Made by a program: the position numbers and the translations under genes
Assembly: GCA_017441385.1 (NCBI GenBank)
Contig: JAFRXY010000062.1
Span: 1 to 55,841, forward strand
DNA from: Clostridia bacterium
Lineage (GTDB): Bacteria > Bacillota > Clostridia > Oscillospirales > Acutalibacteraceae
Length of the DNA: 55,841 nucleotides
Reading direction: 5' to 3'
The notes under the pieces: model-generated
The model's database searches: none
Told to the model about the DNA's origin: nothing
The model's input: only the letters and a program-made list of their open reading frames with translations
In this document: piece after piece, positions 25,739 through 34,519 of the stretch
How the letters are laid out: each line of letters opens with the position of its first letter
Numbering within the stretch: the stretch's first letter is position 1

Positions 25739-26409
25739 GAACGCGCCACCGCCTTGTAGCCCAGTCCCCGCACTGTAACGATCTCAAAATCCCGGTTGTT
25801 TCTGAATCGCTCTCTCAGCCGGTTGATATGCACGTCCACCGTTCTCTCGTCGGTGTCGCTGTCCATATCCCACAGCTCGTCCATGAGCTGTCGACGGGTA
25901 AACACCTTGTTCTGATAGGAAAGCAGCTTGAATATCAGCAGGAATTCTTTCTGCGGCAGCTCGGAGGATTCCCCGTTCTGCTCCACCGTCATGGAATCGT
26001 AGCTGAGCTTGGTGCTTCCCACCACGATACAGCGCTCGCTGGCGATCTTGGCGCGGCGGAGAAGGGCGTTGATCCGCAGCAGCATTTCCTCTTCATCCAC
26101 CGGCTTCACCATATAGTCGTCGGTTCCGGCGAGGAATCCCTCCCGTTTGTCGGCGGGGGTTTCGCGGGCGGTAACCATCAGTATGGGAATATAGCAGTTT
26201 CCTTCCCGCAGAAGCCGCGTGAACTGAAAGCCGTCCATCCCCGGCATCATCACGTCCAGCACAATGAGATCGACCTGTTTTTTATCCATCATCGCAAGCG
26301 CTTGCTCCCCGTCGCAGGCGGAAATGGCATTGTAGCCGTTCTGGATCAGTACTGTTTCCATCAGTCGCCTTGTGTTTTTGTCGTCCTCGACCACCATAAT
26401 GTTAAACAT
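25735..26409 (-). CDS. OmpR/PhoB-type response regulator
   Basis: 224 aa. Receiver: IMVVEDDKNTRRL, phospho-Asp in LIVLDVMMPGMDGF, Lys in MVKPVDEEEM. Winged helix: LPQKEFLLIFKLL, DERTVDVHINRLRERF. ATG at 26409 follows GAGGTGA; the upstream in-frame extension lies inside mrnC and is rejected. Coupled to its kinase by 4-bp overlap and separated from mrnC by 10 bp. Targets are not evident in the window. Confidence 0.93.
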   Translation of the reverse strand: MFNIMVVEDDKNTRRLMETVLIQNGYNAISACDGEQALAMMDKKQVDLIVLDVMMPGMDGFQFTRLLREGNCYIPILMVTARETPADKREGFLAGTDDYMVKPVDEEEMLLRINALLRRAKIASERCIVVGSTKLSYDSMTVEQNGESSELPQKEFLLIFKLLSYQNKVFTRRQLMDELWDMDSDTDERTVDVHINRLRERFRNNRDFEIVTVRGLGYKAVARS

Positions 26410-26419
26410 ATCCGTCACC

Positions 26420-26839
26420 TCACTCTTCCGGAACGGTTTCGTCCTTGCAGTATTCAAACAGCTCACGGATTCTTTCTGTGCTGCCGCTGAGATAGAGATA
26501 TCCGAAAAGCGCTTCCAGTCCGGTGGCGGAATGGTAGGCCGCCGTTGACTTTCTCGGTGAATGTGATGTGTGGTAGTTTCTTCCCCTGCGGAAGACCCCT
26601 TCTTCTTCCTCCGTGAGATGGGGAAGAAGACGCTTCATGTATTCCGCCTGCGCTTCACACCGCACCATCGCCACGGCACGGCTGTGCTGCTGGGCTGCGT
26701 GGGCATTGCTCTGAGAAGCAAGGTATTCCCTCACCAGCAGCCCGAAAACGCCGTCTCCCACAAAGGCCAGAACATCGCTGCCGCATTGCTTAGGATCACA
26801 GCCTGAGCCGAGAAGAAGCGTGGAATTGTCGTTACCCAT
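26420..26839 (-). CDS. mrnC: Mini-ribonuclease III
   Basis: 139 aa, an RNase III catalytic domain without the double-stranded RNA-binding domain. Recognisable are VLAFVGDGVFGLLVREYL near the start, the internal stretch FRRGRNYHTSHSPRKS, and the conserved YHSATGLEALFGYLYL. In Bacillus this enzyme matures the ends of 23S rRNA. There it sits next to cysS; here it overlaps the DUF815 ATPase gene (shared TAATG) and precedes a two-component system. ATG 26839 gives the family-length protein. Confidence 0.9.
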   Translation of the reverse strand: MGNDNSTLLLGSGCDPKQCGSDVLAFVGDGVFGLLVREYLASQSNAHAAQQHSRAVAMVRCEAQAEYMKRLLPHLTEEEEGVFRRGRNYHTSHSPRKSTAAYHSATGLEALFGYLYLSGSTERIRELFEYCKDETVPEE

Positions 26840-28077
26840 TACAGTTCCATTCCTTTCGATAGCCGAGCGGCGGCATGATTGATAAACTGAACGGCGGTTC
26901 TCGGGGAACGTCCGCCCTTTCTGATAGCCCACTGTTCGGCTGCCAGTTCCAGTTCCTTGTGATCTATTTCAAACCCGCGTTCCTCCGCAAGCGCGTGAAT
27001 GATACGGTAGTAATTCTTTCTGTCGGGGGCGAGGAAGGAAACCTGAATGCCGAATCGGTCAGAGAGCGACAGCGATTCCTGAATGGTATCGGCGAGATGC
27101 ACTTCGTCGCCCTTGCGTGCCGACATGGTTTCGCTCAGGAAATGCCTGCGGTTGGTGGTCGCGTAGATCAAGGCATTGCCCGGGCGGGAGGCGATGCCGC
27201 CTTCCAGAATGCCTTTGAGGGCGGCGTAATTTTCATCGTCGGCGCGGAAGGAAAGGTCGTCGATAAAGATAATGAATTTCAGCGGAAGTCCGGCGATTTC
27301 CTGCACGATGTCGGGGTATTCGTTGAGATACATCTTGGGCAGTTCTATGAGACGAAGTCCTCTGTCGCAGTATTCATTCAGAAGCGCCTTGACGGTGGAG
27401 GACTTTCCGGTTCCCCTGTCGCCGTAAAGCAGGCAGTTGTTGGCGGGCAGGCCATCGAGGAACGCAACAGTGTTTTCCACTACCGGCAGCCGTATTTCCT
27501 CGTAGCCCTTCAGCGAATCAAGCGCGACAAGATCAGGATTGGGTATAGGAACACATCTGCCTCCCCGCCTGACAAAGGCGATGTATCTGGCGAATTCCCC
27601 GCAACCGTTCGCCCTGTGGAACCGCACGATGTCCTCGGCGGTAATGGCAGTCGAGCCGCATTCCCACGCCGGCAGGAGGTCAAGGGGATTCTCACCGAAT
27701 TCGGCTCTGCGGGGGTAAGCGCCGATAATGTCCTCCGGTTTCAGCATGGAAAGCTCACGCAGGGTGTCAAGATCTTTCCTGACCGCTTCCATGGTCTTGT
27801 CGGAGGAATCGGCGGTTGCACCGCCCGCCGCGGCACGGGTGAACACATTGTCGTCATAGACGACCTTGTTGTAGACAGCGTCGCTGAGTGACTCGGCGCG
27901 GCTTTCCTCACGGCTCAGAGCGGAAAAGAATTTTCCCCATCTCATGGCGAACACATCGGGCGGACTGTCCGTCGAGCCGATGAGGTCATAAAGGCAGGAG
28001 ATAAGCTCGGTTTCCAGCAATCCGTGATAGACGGACAGGGTTGAGAGCTTTATTCTTAGCATAAAAAGCGAATTCAT
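26839..28077 (-). CDS. DUF815-family AAA ATPase
   Basis: 413 aa. An N-terminal helical part (about 1-170) of unknown role is followed by an AAA+ domain: VENTVAFLDGLPANN, Walker A GDRGTGKSS, Walker B FIIFIDDLSF, sensor-1 IYATTNRRH, and an arginine-rich sensor-2-like helix near the C-terminus (GGRSPRTAVQF). This matches the DUF815 (PF05673) group, which lacks an established function. ATG 28077 follows AAAGGATG; an in-frame start at 28155 is not supported by an RBS. First gene of a four-gene minus-strand operon with mrnC and the two-component genes. Confidence 0.85.
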   Translation of the reverse strand: MNSLFMLRIKLSTLSVYHGLLETELISCLYDLIGSTDSPPDVFAMRWGKFFSALSREESRAESLSDAVYNKVVYDDNVFTRAAAGGATADSSDKTMEAVRKDLDTLRELSMLKPEDIIGAYPRRAEFGENPLDLLPAWECGSTAITAEDIVRFHRANGCGEFARYIAFVRRGGRCVPIPNPDLVALDSLKGYEEIRLPVVENTVAFLDGLPANNCLLYGDRGTGKSSTVKALLNEYCDRGLRLIELPKMYLNEYPDIVQEIAGLPLKFIIFIDDLSFRADDENYAALKGILEGGIASRPGNALIYATTNRRHFLSETMSARKGDEVHLADTIQESLSLSDRFGIQVSFLAPDRKNYYRIIHALAEERGFEIDHKELELAAEQWAIRKGGRSPRTAVQFINHAAARLSKGMEL

Positions 28078-28164
28078 TGAAAGCACATCCTTTTTTTGGC
28101 AAGCGTAAGTGCTGCTGTGATCACGAAATTTCACATTTAGCACTACACATTTCACGCTGATATG

Positions 28165-28193
28165 ATTTTACACTTTTCAGGAGGCAAAGTCAA
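28165..28193 (-). promoter_or_regulatory. Promoter of the DUF815-mrnC-RR-HK operon
   Basis: On the minus strand TTGACT (28193-28188), 17-nt spacer, TAAAAT (28170-28165). Divergent from the L,D-transpeptidase promoter 60 bp away. Confidence 0.8.
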
Positions 28194-28253
28194 TGTATAG
28201 CGAAAAGATATCGGAATTTCAGTGTAAATTTTTATTAAATTTCTTTAAACCTA

Positions 28254-28282
28254 TTGGCATTCTGACAAGAATGTGATATAAT
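28254..28282 (+). promoter_or_regulatory. Promoter of the L,D-transpeptidase gene
   Basis: TTGGCA (28254-28259), 17-nt spacer, TATAAT (28277-28282), 49 bp before the ATG at 28331. Confidence 0.8.
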
Positions 28283-28330
28283 AATTTCCATTGTATTTGA
28301 ATGATGGTTGAAAGACAGGTGGGAAAAGCG

Positions 28331-29929
28331 ATGAAACAATCTGACAGGATCATTTCTTCCTTGATAACTTTTGCAATGGCAGCCGTATTTGTTTTCGCCG
28401 CGGCTTATTTTGCATTACATTACAATCGCTGGTTTGTACGTGAAGAATCGCAGGCCGAGTCGATCGTCAGCTTTTCAGACGTGCATGGCAGCAAAGTGGT
28501 TCTGAAAATGGATCAGTCCAGTGTAAGCAAAGGCATCTCAAACGAAGCGCTGGAAGAATTAAATATTTACGGATTCCCTGTAGGCGAATCTCCCTATTTC
28601 ATTTATGTTGAAAAGGGTGCGCATACTCTTTCGGTCTTTGAGAAAGACGGCTACGGCTTATATACAAAAAGGGTCTATACGTGGATTACCGCAACCGGCA
28701 AGACCAATCTGCTTACACCTGTCGGCACATTCGCGGTGGGAGCCAAAGAGGAATGGCACAGATGGCCCGCGCACACGTATTCTCCTTATGCCACTAAATA
28801 TTATGAAAATAACAATATTTACAAGGGACTGTTTATTCACGGCCCTATCTACCAAAACCAGACGTTCAGTTCGCTGCTGAACGGTACCGCGTTGCAAATC
28901 GGGACAAACTGTTCGTCGGGCTGTCTCCGCACCGAAACGGAGGCTGCGTATTTTATCTACGAGCTGTGTCCTGAAGGGACAATGGTAAAGATTGTGGAAG
29001 GCTCTCCGCTGGGCTTTGCACCTGACAGACAGGTCTATATATACAATCAGTCGATCACACCTTCTCTTGACCGGTTTTTGTATCCTTCAAAGGAACTTGA
29101 AGATATCAGCTTCAGTGAAGAAAAGCATACAATGACTCTGGGAGAGCAGTATACTCCGGAGATCATATTCAACCCAGATGACGCAGGTTATATTGATCTG
29201 AACTGGACAACCAACAATCCTGCCATCGTAAAAATTTCAGGAGGAAGCATCTGGGCGGTCGGCACCGGCAGTGCAATCCTCACTGTCACGACAAAGGATA
29301 ACAATCTCTCCGCCTCCATGCTGATTAATGTGATTGTCCATAATGTTGATACATCCGAAGCGCCTCCGGATGTCGGCGGAAGGATGGAAGAGGATAACAG
29401 CAGAATCAACGACGATTACCAGCCTATCAGCGAAAGCCTGCTGTATCTTACAATCAACGGTGAAAAATTTGCAATTAACCAGAATGTCAGAACACTTCTC
29501 AAAAATTTAGGTTCCAATTATATTCAGATGAATCCTGCCCAAAGCTGTGCATACGACGGATATGACAGATTTTTTGTATATTACTACATGTATAACGGTT
29601 CATGCTCCATTTCAACGGTGCCTATGCTGGCCGACGGCGGCGACGCAATTTGCGAGATAGAATTCAAGAACTACACGGACGCAAAACTTGAATCATCCAA
29701 AGGAATCAAAATCGGAGACAGCTTTGAAGAAGTGGTCAAAGCCTACGGGAATTTTTACACCGAGGTAAGAGTGGATGATGAAAAGCATCCAAGCAAGTCA
29801 TTCATACGAATAACATACTGGGCAGGAAAAGCAAATGACCCGGGTGTTCCCAGTTTGTACTTTACATTGGATCCTGAAACGAAAAACGTAAAGGGAATGG
29901 GCATTTACAGCGCCAGAAATATGGGTTAA
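28331..29929 (+). CDS. L,D-transpeptidase (YkuD) with bacterial Ig-like domain
   Basis: 532 aa. N-terminal membrane anchor or signal (about 10-30). YkuD catalytic domain (about 88-220): the substrate loop GLFIHGPIY with H170 and the active-site motif SSGCLRT with C198. Residues about 255-345 form a BIG2-like Ig domain (WTTNNPAIVKISGG, AVGTGSAILTVTT). The C-terminal 180 residues (from about 375) are an uncharacterised domain with IGDSFEEVVKAYG, reminiscent of small outer-surface folds. Such enzymes make 3-3 peptidoglycan crosslinks or attach proteins to the wall. ATG 28331 follows AGGTGGG; earlier in-frame ATGs lie too close to the -10 box. The O-acetyltransferase pair downstream suggests a wall or surface-polymer modification unit. 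Confidence 0.88.
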   Translation: MKQSDRIISSLITFAMAAVFVFAAAYFALHYNRWFVREESQAESIVSFSDVHGSKVVLKMDQSSVSKGISNEALEELNIYGFPVGESPYFIYVEKGAHTLSVFEKDGYGLYTKRVYTWITATGKTNLLTPVGTFAVGAKEEWHRWPAHTYSPYATKYYENNNIYKGLFIHGPIYQNQTFSSLLNGTALQIGTNCSSGCLRTETEAAYFIYELCPEGTMVKIVEGSPLGFAPDRQVYIYNQSITPSLDRFLYPSKELEDISFSEEKHTMTLGEQYTPEIIFNPDDAGYIDLNWTTNNPAIVKISGGSIWAVGTGSAILTVTTKDNNLSASMLINVIVHNVDTSEAPPDVGGRMEEDNSRINDDYQPISESLLYLTINGEKFAINQNVRTLLKNLGSNYIQMNPAQSCAYDGYDRFFVYYYMYNGSCSISTVPMLADGGDAICEIEFKNYTDAKLESSKGIKIGDSFEEVVKAYGNFYTEVRVDDEKHPSKSFIRITYWAGKANDPGVPSLYFTLDPETKNVKGMGIYSARNMG

Positions 29930-29959
29930 ATTTATTTACATAAAGGATGGTAAGAAAAA

Positions 29960-31378
29960 ATGGTATTCAGTTCAACCGTATTTCTATTTGCCTTTTTCCC
30001 CGTTTATATTGCTGTCGTTTCATTGATAAGAAATATCAGGGCATGTAATGTTCTGCTTGTCATCATGAGTTTGTTTTTTTACGCATGGGGGGAACCTGTA
30101 TATGTTCTTCTGATGCTTCTGTCTATTTTTATCAACTACCTGATTGCACTTCCTGCCGAAAAAATACGTTATGGCGACAGTGTAAAAAAACAGGCGCTCC
30201 TGTCGCTTTCGATCGTGTTCAATCTCACTGCGCTGGGTCTGTTTAAATATGCGGGATTTTTGGTCACAACAATTAATTCCGTATCGGGAGCATCCATTCC
30301 TGTACCTCAGATCCCGTTGCCTGTGGGTATATCATTCTTTACATTTCAGACAATGAGCTATGTCATAGACGCATACCGCGGTACCTGTTCGGTTCAGAAA
30401 AACATAGGAAAATTCATGCTGTATGTTTCATTTTTTCCTCAGCTTATCGCCGGCCCGATCGTAAAATATCACGACATAGAAAAGCAGCTCGACAGCCGCA
30501 GCACCGATATAGAAAAAATCGCGGACGGCATCAGGAGATTTATTGTGGGTCTGTCGAAAAAAATGCTTATTGCCAATGCGGTCGGCAGCATTGTGGACGA
30601 TATCTATTCCCTCGACGGTTCTGACTTGAATATTCTTCTTGCGTGGGCTGCCGGCATTCTGTATACCTTGCAGATTTACTTTGATTTTTCCGGCTATTCC
30701 GATATGGCGATAGGGCTTGGCAAGATGGCCGGATTTAAATTCCTTGAAAACTTCAATTATCCGTATACATCCTTTTCGGTCAGAGAATTCTGGAAAAGGT
30801 GGCATATTTCACTCACCACATGGTTCAGGGAATATGTGTATTTCCCCTTGGGAGGCAATCGGAAGGGCGAACTTCGCACCGGAATCAACAGGATGAGCGT
30901 TTTTCTCCTGACCGGTATCTGGCATGGCGCTATGTGGACATTTGTGGTCTGGGGTGTGTTCCATGGCGTATTTCAGCTTCTTGAAACCTATCTCATTCAC
31001 CCTGACAGATGGAAAAGGCCGCTCGCTTATATTTACTCAATGGCGGTTGTAACCGTGGGATTTGCAATTTTCCGTGCGGACAGCATAGGGCAGGCATTGA
31101 TCATTATCAGAGAAATGATTGTGGGATTCGGATTTACGGATGTCGGCGTTATTACGCTACAGGGAATGATCACTCTTTACAACTGCCTTATTGTAGCAAT
31201 CGCATTTGTTGCTATGACGCCTGTTGTCAGAGATACAGCTGATGCTCTTGCTGCCAGATACAACATCCGACGGGCTGTAACATTTATGAAATTCAGCGCA
31301 AGCGTGTTCCTGATGGCGCTGTGCATGATGTCCATTGCATCCTCGTCCTACAATCCCTTTATTTATTTCAGATTCTGA
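29960..31378 (+). CDS. AlgI-like MBOAT O-acyltransferase
   Basis: 472 aa with about 11 membrane segments. MBOAT landmarks are present: FPQLIAGPIVKYHDIE, DFSGYSDMAIGLGKMAGF, FWKRWHISLTTWFREYVYFPLGG, and the catalytic histidine in LTGIWHGAMW (about residue 321). These enzymes move acetyl groups from the cytoplasm across the membrane to an extracellular acetyltransferase for alginate, teichoic acid, peptidoglycan or exopolysaccharide. RBS AAAGGATGG. The gene lies 30 bp after the L,D-transpeptidase and 19 bp before its AlgJ/X partner. Confidence 0.93.
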   Translation: MVFSSTVFLFAFFPVYIAVVSLIRNIRACNVLLVIMSLFFYAWGEPVYVLLMLLSIFINYLIALPAEKIRYGDSVKKQALLSLSIVFNLTALGLFKYAGFLVTTINSVSGASIPVPQIPLPVGISFFTFQTMSYVIDAYRGTCSVQKNIGKFMLYVSFFPQLIAGPIVKYHDIEKQLDSRSTDIEKIADGIRRFIVGLSKKMLIANAVGSIVDDIYSLDGSDLNILLAWAAGILYTLQIYFDFSGYSDMAIGLGKMAGFKFLENFNYPYTSFSVREFWKRWHISLTTWFREYVYFPLGGNRKGELRTGINRMSVFLLTGIWHGAMWTFVVWGVFHGVFQLLETYLIHPDRWKRPLAYIYSMAVVTVGFAIFRADSIGQALIIIREMIVGFGFTDVGVITLQGMITLYNCLIVAIAFVAMTPVVRDTADALAARYNIRRAVTFMKFSASVFLMALCMMSIASSSYNPFIYFRF

Positions 31379-31397
31379 ACAGTGGAGGTCTGCGCAG

Positions 31398-32852
31398 ATG
31401 AAATTATTTTATAAGATATGCGCTGGCGCATATGTTTTGCTGATTACAGCGGCATGCAGCCTTCCGTTTGTGGGAATGCTGCTGGGCTGGGGAGCAGAAT
31501 CCACTGAAAACCGCACCATGACAGCCATGCCCGACTTGTATACGGCGGAAGAAGACAGAATTGACCCTAATCTGAATTACACCTCCGAGCTTGGCGAATA
31601 TTATTCGGAAAATTTCGGATTCCGTCAGGAACTGGTGACAGCCAATTCATGGATGAATGAAAAGCTGTTCGGGCGTTCCTCGAATTCAAAAACCGTTGTG
31701 GGAAGGGACGGCTGGTATTTTCTGAGTGAAACGCTGGACGATTATACAGGCGTTTCCGCCCTGTCGGAGAGAGGCATTTACCGACTGAAAAGAACGCTCG
31801 ATCTGATAAACGAATATTCGATAGACAGCAATATTACCTTTGTCTTTTTTGTCGCTCCTAACAAAAACAGTATCTACCCGGAGTATATGCCGTGGAACAT
31901 CAGACAATCGTCCTATCCGAGCAATCTTGACAGGATCAGCAAGGAAATGAAAGAGGATGCGTATTATCTTGACGTAAAAACAGTGCTTCAAAAATCCGCA
32001 CAGGATCAATCAAGGTATATTTACCTGAAAAATGACAGCCATTGGAACAATATCGGAGCGCTTGCCGCTTATAATGCGCTTCAGGATAACCTCAACAGCA
32101 GAATCAAGAAATACGATTATATGCCTGTTGATGAGTCAAAGCTGTATATTTCTCAGACAGAGATCAGCGGAGATCTGACAACCATGCTGTATCCTTCTCT
32201 GACCAGGACGGATGTTCAGTATGAACTGGGGCTGATCAGGAGTTTTTCCTCCGACAAACCGCTGAACAATATGATGGATCCTGAGATTAACACGACATGT
32301 CAGGGAAGATATTACAATATCATCTGCTATCGCGATTCATTCTTCAACGCGTTTATTCCCATCAATTCCAACGCATTCGCAAAGGCAAGATATACGCGGA
32401 CATCAAAGACTTCCCCCTATGACATTAACGCCGCTAAGAGCGGAGATTACAATATAGCTGTCATTGAGATAGCGGAAAGAAATCTTCCGAATGTGCTTTA
32501 TTCTGCTCCGATTATGGATGCGGTCAGGGTGAAAAGTCCGAAGGTTTCCAGAAGAAGATACGTCGAGCAGAAGTGTTCCTTTATTGACGACGGGGAATCG
32601 TTTATCATTAACGGAGAAATAGGCGACTGGGCGGATCTAGACACCGAAAGCAACATTTATATCGAGCTTCGTGACAGCAAATACAGGTCGTATTATTATG
32701 AAGCGTTTCCGATTATGGAAGAAGATTCGTATGCCGACAACGGATTTTCTGCTCATATTAGCAAGTACAACCTGAAAAATGATGAGTACCAGATTTTTAT
32801 ACATGTCGGCAATCAGGAGCTTACACGCTACACTGAATTGACGCTGAATTAG
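31398..32852 (+). CDS. AlgJ/AlgX-like (DHHW) acetyltransferase partner of AlgI
   Basis: 484 aa. One N-terminal membrane segment (about 5-28) is followed by an extracytoplasmic SGNH/DHHW-like domain: ENRTMTAMPDL, YYSENFGFRQELVTANSW, VVGRDGWYFL, the catalytic-type LKNDSHWNNIG (D-x-HW), and a serine motif CYRDSFFNAF. The last 100 residues form an extra beta-rich module. It would perform the final O-acetyl transfer to the polymer. RBS TGGAGG 9 nt before the ATG; in-frame upstream codons fall inside algI. Acceptor polymer unknown; neighbours point to peptidoglycan or wall glycan. Confidence 0.85.
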   Translation: MKLFYKICAGAYVLLITAACSLPFVGMLLGWGAESTENRTMTAMPDLYTAEEDRIDPNLNYTSELGEYYSENFGFRQELVTANSWMNEKLFGRSSNSKTVVGRDGWYFLSETLDDYTGVSALSERGIYRLKRTLDLINEYSIDSNITFVFFVAPNKNSIYPEYMPWNIRQSSYPSNLDRISKEMKEDAYYLDVKTVLQKSAQDQSRYIYLKNDSHWNNIGALAAYNALQDNLNSRIKKYDYMPVDESKLYISQTEISGDLTTMLYPSLTRTDVQYELGLIRSFSSDKPLNNMMDPEINTTCQGRYYNIICYRDSFFNAFIPINSNAFAKARYTRTSKTSPYDINAAKSGDYNIAVIEIAERNLPNVLYSAPIMDAVRVKSPKVSRRRYVEQKCSFIDDGESFIINGEIGDWADLDTESNIYIELRDSKYRSYYYEAFPIMEEDSYADNGFSAHISKYNLKNDEYQIFIHVGNQELTRYTELTLN

Positions 32853-32894
32853 CTGCTGCGCATTCATTCTTTTCACAGAGAGGGAATTTATACT

Positions 32895-33926
32895 ATGGAA
32901 GATAACAAAATCACAAACAATCAGCCGGAAACGCAAGTGAGAAAGAAGCGGATTTTTTCCGCCATCCAGCCGAGCGGTCAGATGACGCTGGGCAATTACC
33001 TTGGCGCGATCCGCAACTGGGTGGAAATGCAGGATGAATTCGACTGCGTCTACGCCACCGCCAACCTGCACGCCATTACCGTGCGTCAGGATCCCAAAAA
33101 GCTGAAAGAAAACACCTACAACCTCTACGCCCTGCTCATCGCTTCAGGCGTTGACCCCGCCAAGAGCATCTTTTTCCACCAGAGTCAGGTTGCCGCGCAC
33201 GCCGAGCTGGCATGGGTGCTGGAAACCTATACCCAGTTCGGCGAACTTTCCAGAATGACCCAGTTCAAGGACAAATCCGCCCGTCACGCCGATAACATCA
33301 ATGCCGGGCTTTTCACCTATCCTTCGCTGATGGCGGCCGACATACTGCTCTATCAGGCGGACATGGTGCCGGTGGGCGAAGACCAGCGGCAGCACCTCGA
33401 ACTGACAAGGGACATCGCCGAGCGCTTCAACGGCATTTACGGCAAGACTTTCGTCGTTCCGGAGGCCTACATCAAGAAGAACGCCGCCCGAGTCCGCAAT
33501 CTTCTCGACCCGAGCAAGAAGATGAGCAAGTCCGACCCCAACACCAAGAGCTTCATTCTGATGACCGACGAACCGGCCGCCATCATGAAGAAATTCCGTT
33601 CCGCCGTCACCGACAGCGAAGCCTGTGTGCGCTACGCCGAGGGCAAGGACGGCATCAACAACCTGATGGAAATTTATTCCGCCTGCACCGGCAAGAATTA
33701 TGAGCAGATCGAGGACGAATTCCGGGGCAAGGGCTACGGCGATTTCAAAACCGCCGTGGGCGAAGCAGTGGTTGCGGTGCTCGAACCCATCCAGATTCGC
33801 TACAGGGAACTGACCGCGGACAGGAAATACCTCGACGAGCTGGCGCGCAGCGGCGCCGCTTCCGCCGAACGGATTGCCAGACGCACCATTGAGAAGGTCT
33901 ACAAGAAGGTCGGCCTTGTCAGGTAG
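32895..33926 (+). CDS. trpS: Tryptophanyl-tRNA synthetase
   Basis: 343 aa, class I synthetase. The HIGH-equivalent is PSGQMTLGNYLGA (about residues 30-42). DQRQHLELTRDIAERFN is the conserved Trp-binding/dimer segment, and KKMSKSDP the KMSKS loop (about 208-215). The first ~18 residues are a poorly conserved extension. It follows the AlgJ-like gene by 42 bp with no terminator or T-box seen, so it may be read from the upstream promoter. Confidence 0.96.
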   Translation: MEDNKITNNQPETQVRKKRIFSAIQPSGQMTLGNYLGAIRNWVEMQDEFDCVYATANLHAITVRQDPKKLKENTYNLYALLIASGVDPAKSIFFHQSQVAAHAELAWVLETYTQFGELSRMTQFKDKSARHADNINAGLFTYPSLMAADILLYQADMVPVGEDQRQHLELTRDIAERFNGIYGKTFVVPEAYIKKNAARVRNLLDPSKKMSKSDPNTKSFILMTDEPAAIMKKFRSAVTDSEACVRYAEGKDGINNLMEIYSACTGKNYEQIEDEFRGKGYGDFKTAVGEAVVAVLEPIQIRYRELTADRKYLDELARSGAASAERIARRTIEKVYKKVGLVR

Positions 33927-33939
33927 AAGCTTTTTTCAA

Positions 33940-33967
33940 GGTAGGAGGTAGAAGGTAGGAGGTTAAG
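33940..33967 (+). repeat. Heptanucleotide tandem repeat GGTAGGA
   Basis: Four 7-bp units: GGTAGGA, GGTAGAA, GGTAGGA, GGTTAAG, directly after trpS. Related AGGTAG words recur at about 34493-34513. Confidence 0.8.
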
Positions 33968-34115
33968 AAAAAGGGAAAACAGCCCGGGCGCAACCAATAC
34001 GGCGAAAGTATAAGAAAATACATTTGCCCCGACCGGAGAAAAAATTGCATTACCACATCTATTTCTGCCATTTTCCATCTCCAAAACCAATAATCCTTTT
34101 CTCAAACACAATATC

Positions 34116-34159
34116 AAAACCGCCGGACTGACGGAATTCCCGAAAGTCCGGCGGTTTTT
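34116..34159. terminator. Bidirectional terminator (trpS side)
   Basis: AAAACCGCCGGACT pairs with AGTCCGGCGGTTTT, a stem of about 14 bp with T run on the plus strand and A run at the other side. It is a strong intrinsic terminator for the trpS transcript and possibly for the minus-strand remnant. Confidence 0.85.
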
Positions 34160-34164
34160 CTATT

Positions 34165-34206
34165 CACTGACCACTGATCACTGAACACTGAACACTGACC
34201 ACTAAA
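34165..34206 (+). repeat. Heptanucleotide tandem repeat CACTGAN
   Basis: Six 7-bp units: CACTGAC, CACTGAT, CACTGAA, CACTGAA, CACTGAC, CACTAAA. The last overlaps the stop codon of the GH13 remnant. Confidence 0.85.
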
Positions 34207-34495
34207 GTGCCTTGAAGATAAGGGGCTTTCCGTCGGTTCTGATAGTCCCGTCCTTCACAGTGACGTGCTCGCCCGGAATCCGTCCACGATTTCCGCCCAC
34301 TGCACCAGTGTTTCGATCTGATACTTCCACAACTCCCTGTTGGAATAATCAAGGTCGAGCAGGTCCGTCCAGTCGCCGCAGCGGTTGCCGAAGCTGTCGT
34401 CCTCCTTGCGGTAGAAGAATTCCGGATGTTTTTTGAATAGCACCGAATCGTGGGAAGTATGGTTATACACAACATCGATGATACAGATCTTTCAG
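34202..34495 (-). pseudogene. Internally deleted GH13 alpha-amylase remnant
   Basis: The minus strand encodes a clear piece of a GH13 barrel: IDVVYNHTS (region I), HPEFFYRKEDDSFGNRCGDW, DLDYSNRELWKYQIETLVQW, and AEIVDGFR (start of region II, just before the nucleophile Asp). Directly after GFR the frame changes to a short tail, GEHVTVKDGTIRTDGKPL..KAL and stop, which looks like the C-terminal end of the same protein. About 60-70% of a normal enzyme is missing from both the start and the middle, including all catalytic acids. It is flanked by heptamer repeats at both ends. It is not functional. Confidence 0.7.
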
Positions 34496-34519
34496 GTAGA
34501 TGGTCAGGTAGGATGTTCC

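Noticed and set aside
33940-34206. Possible CRISPR array in the heptamer-rich gap
   Set aside because: The units are 7 bp and contiguous with no spacers, and no cas genes are present.
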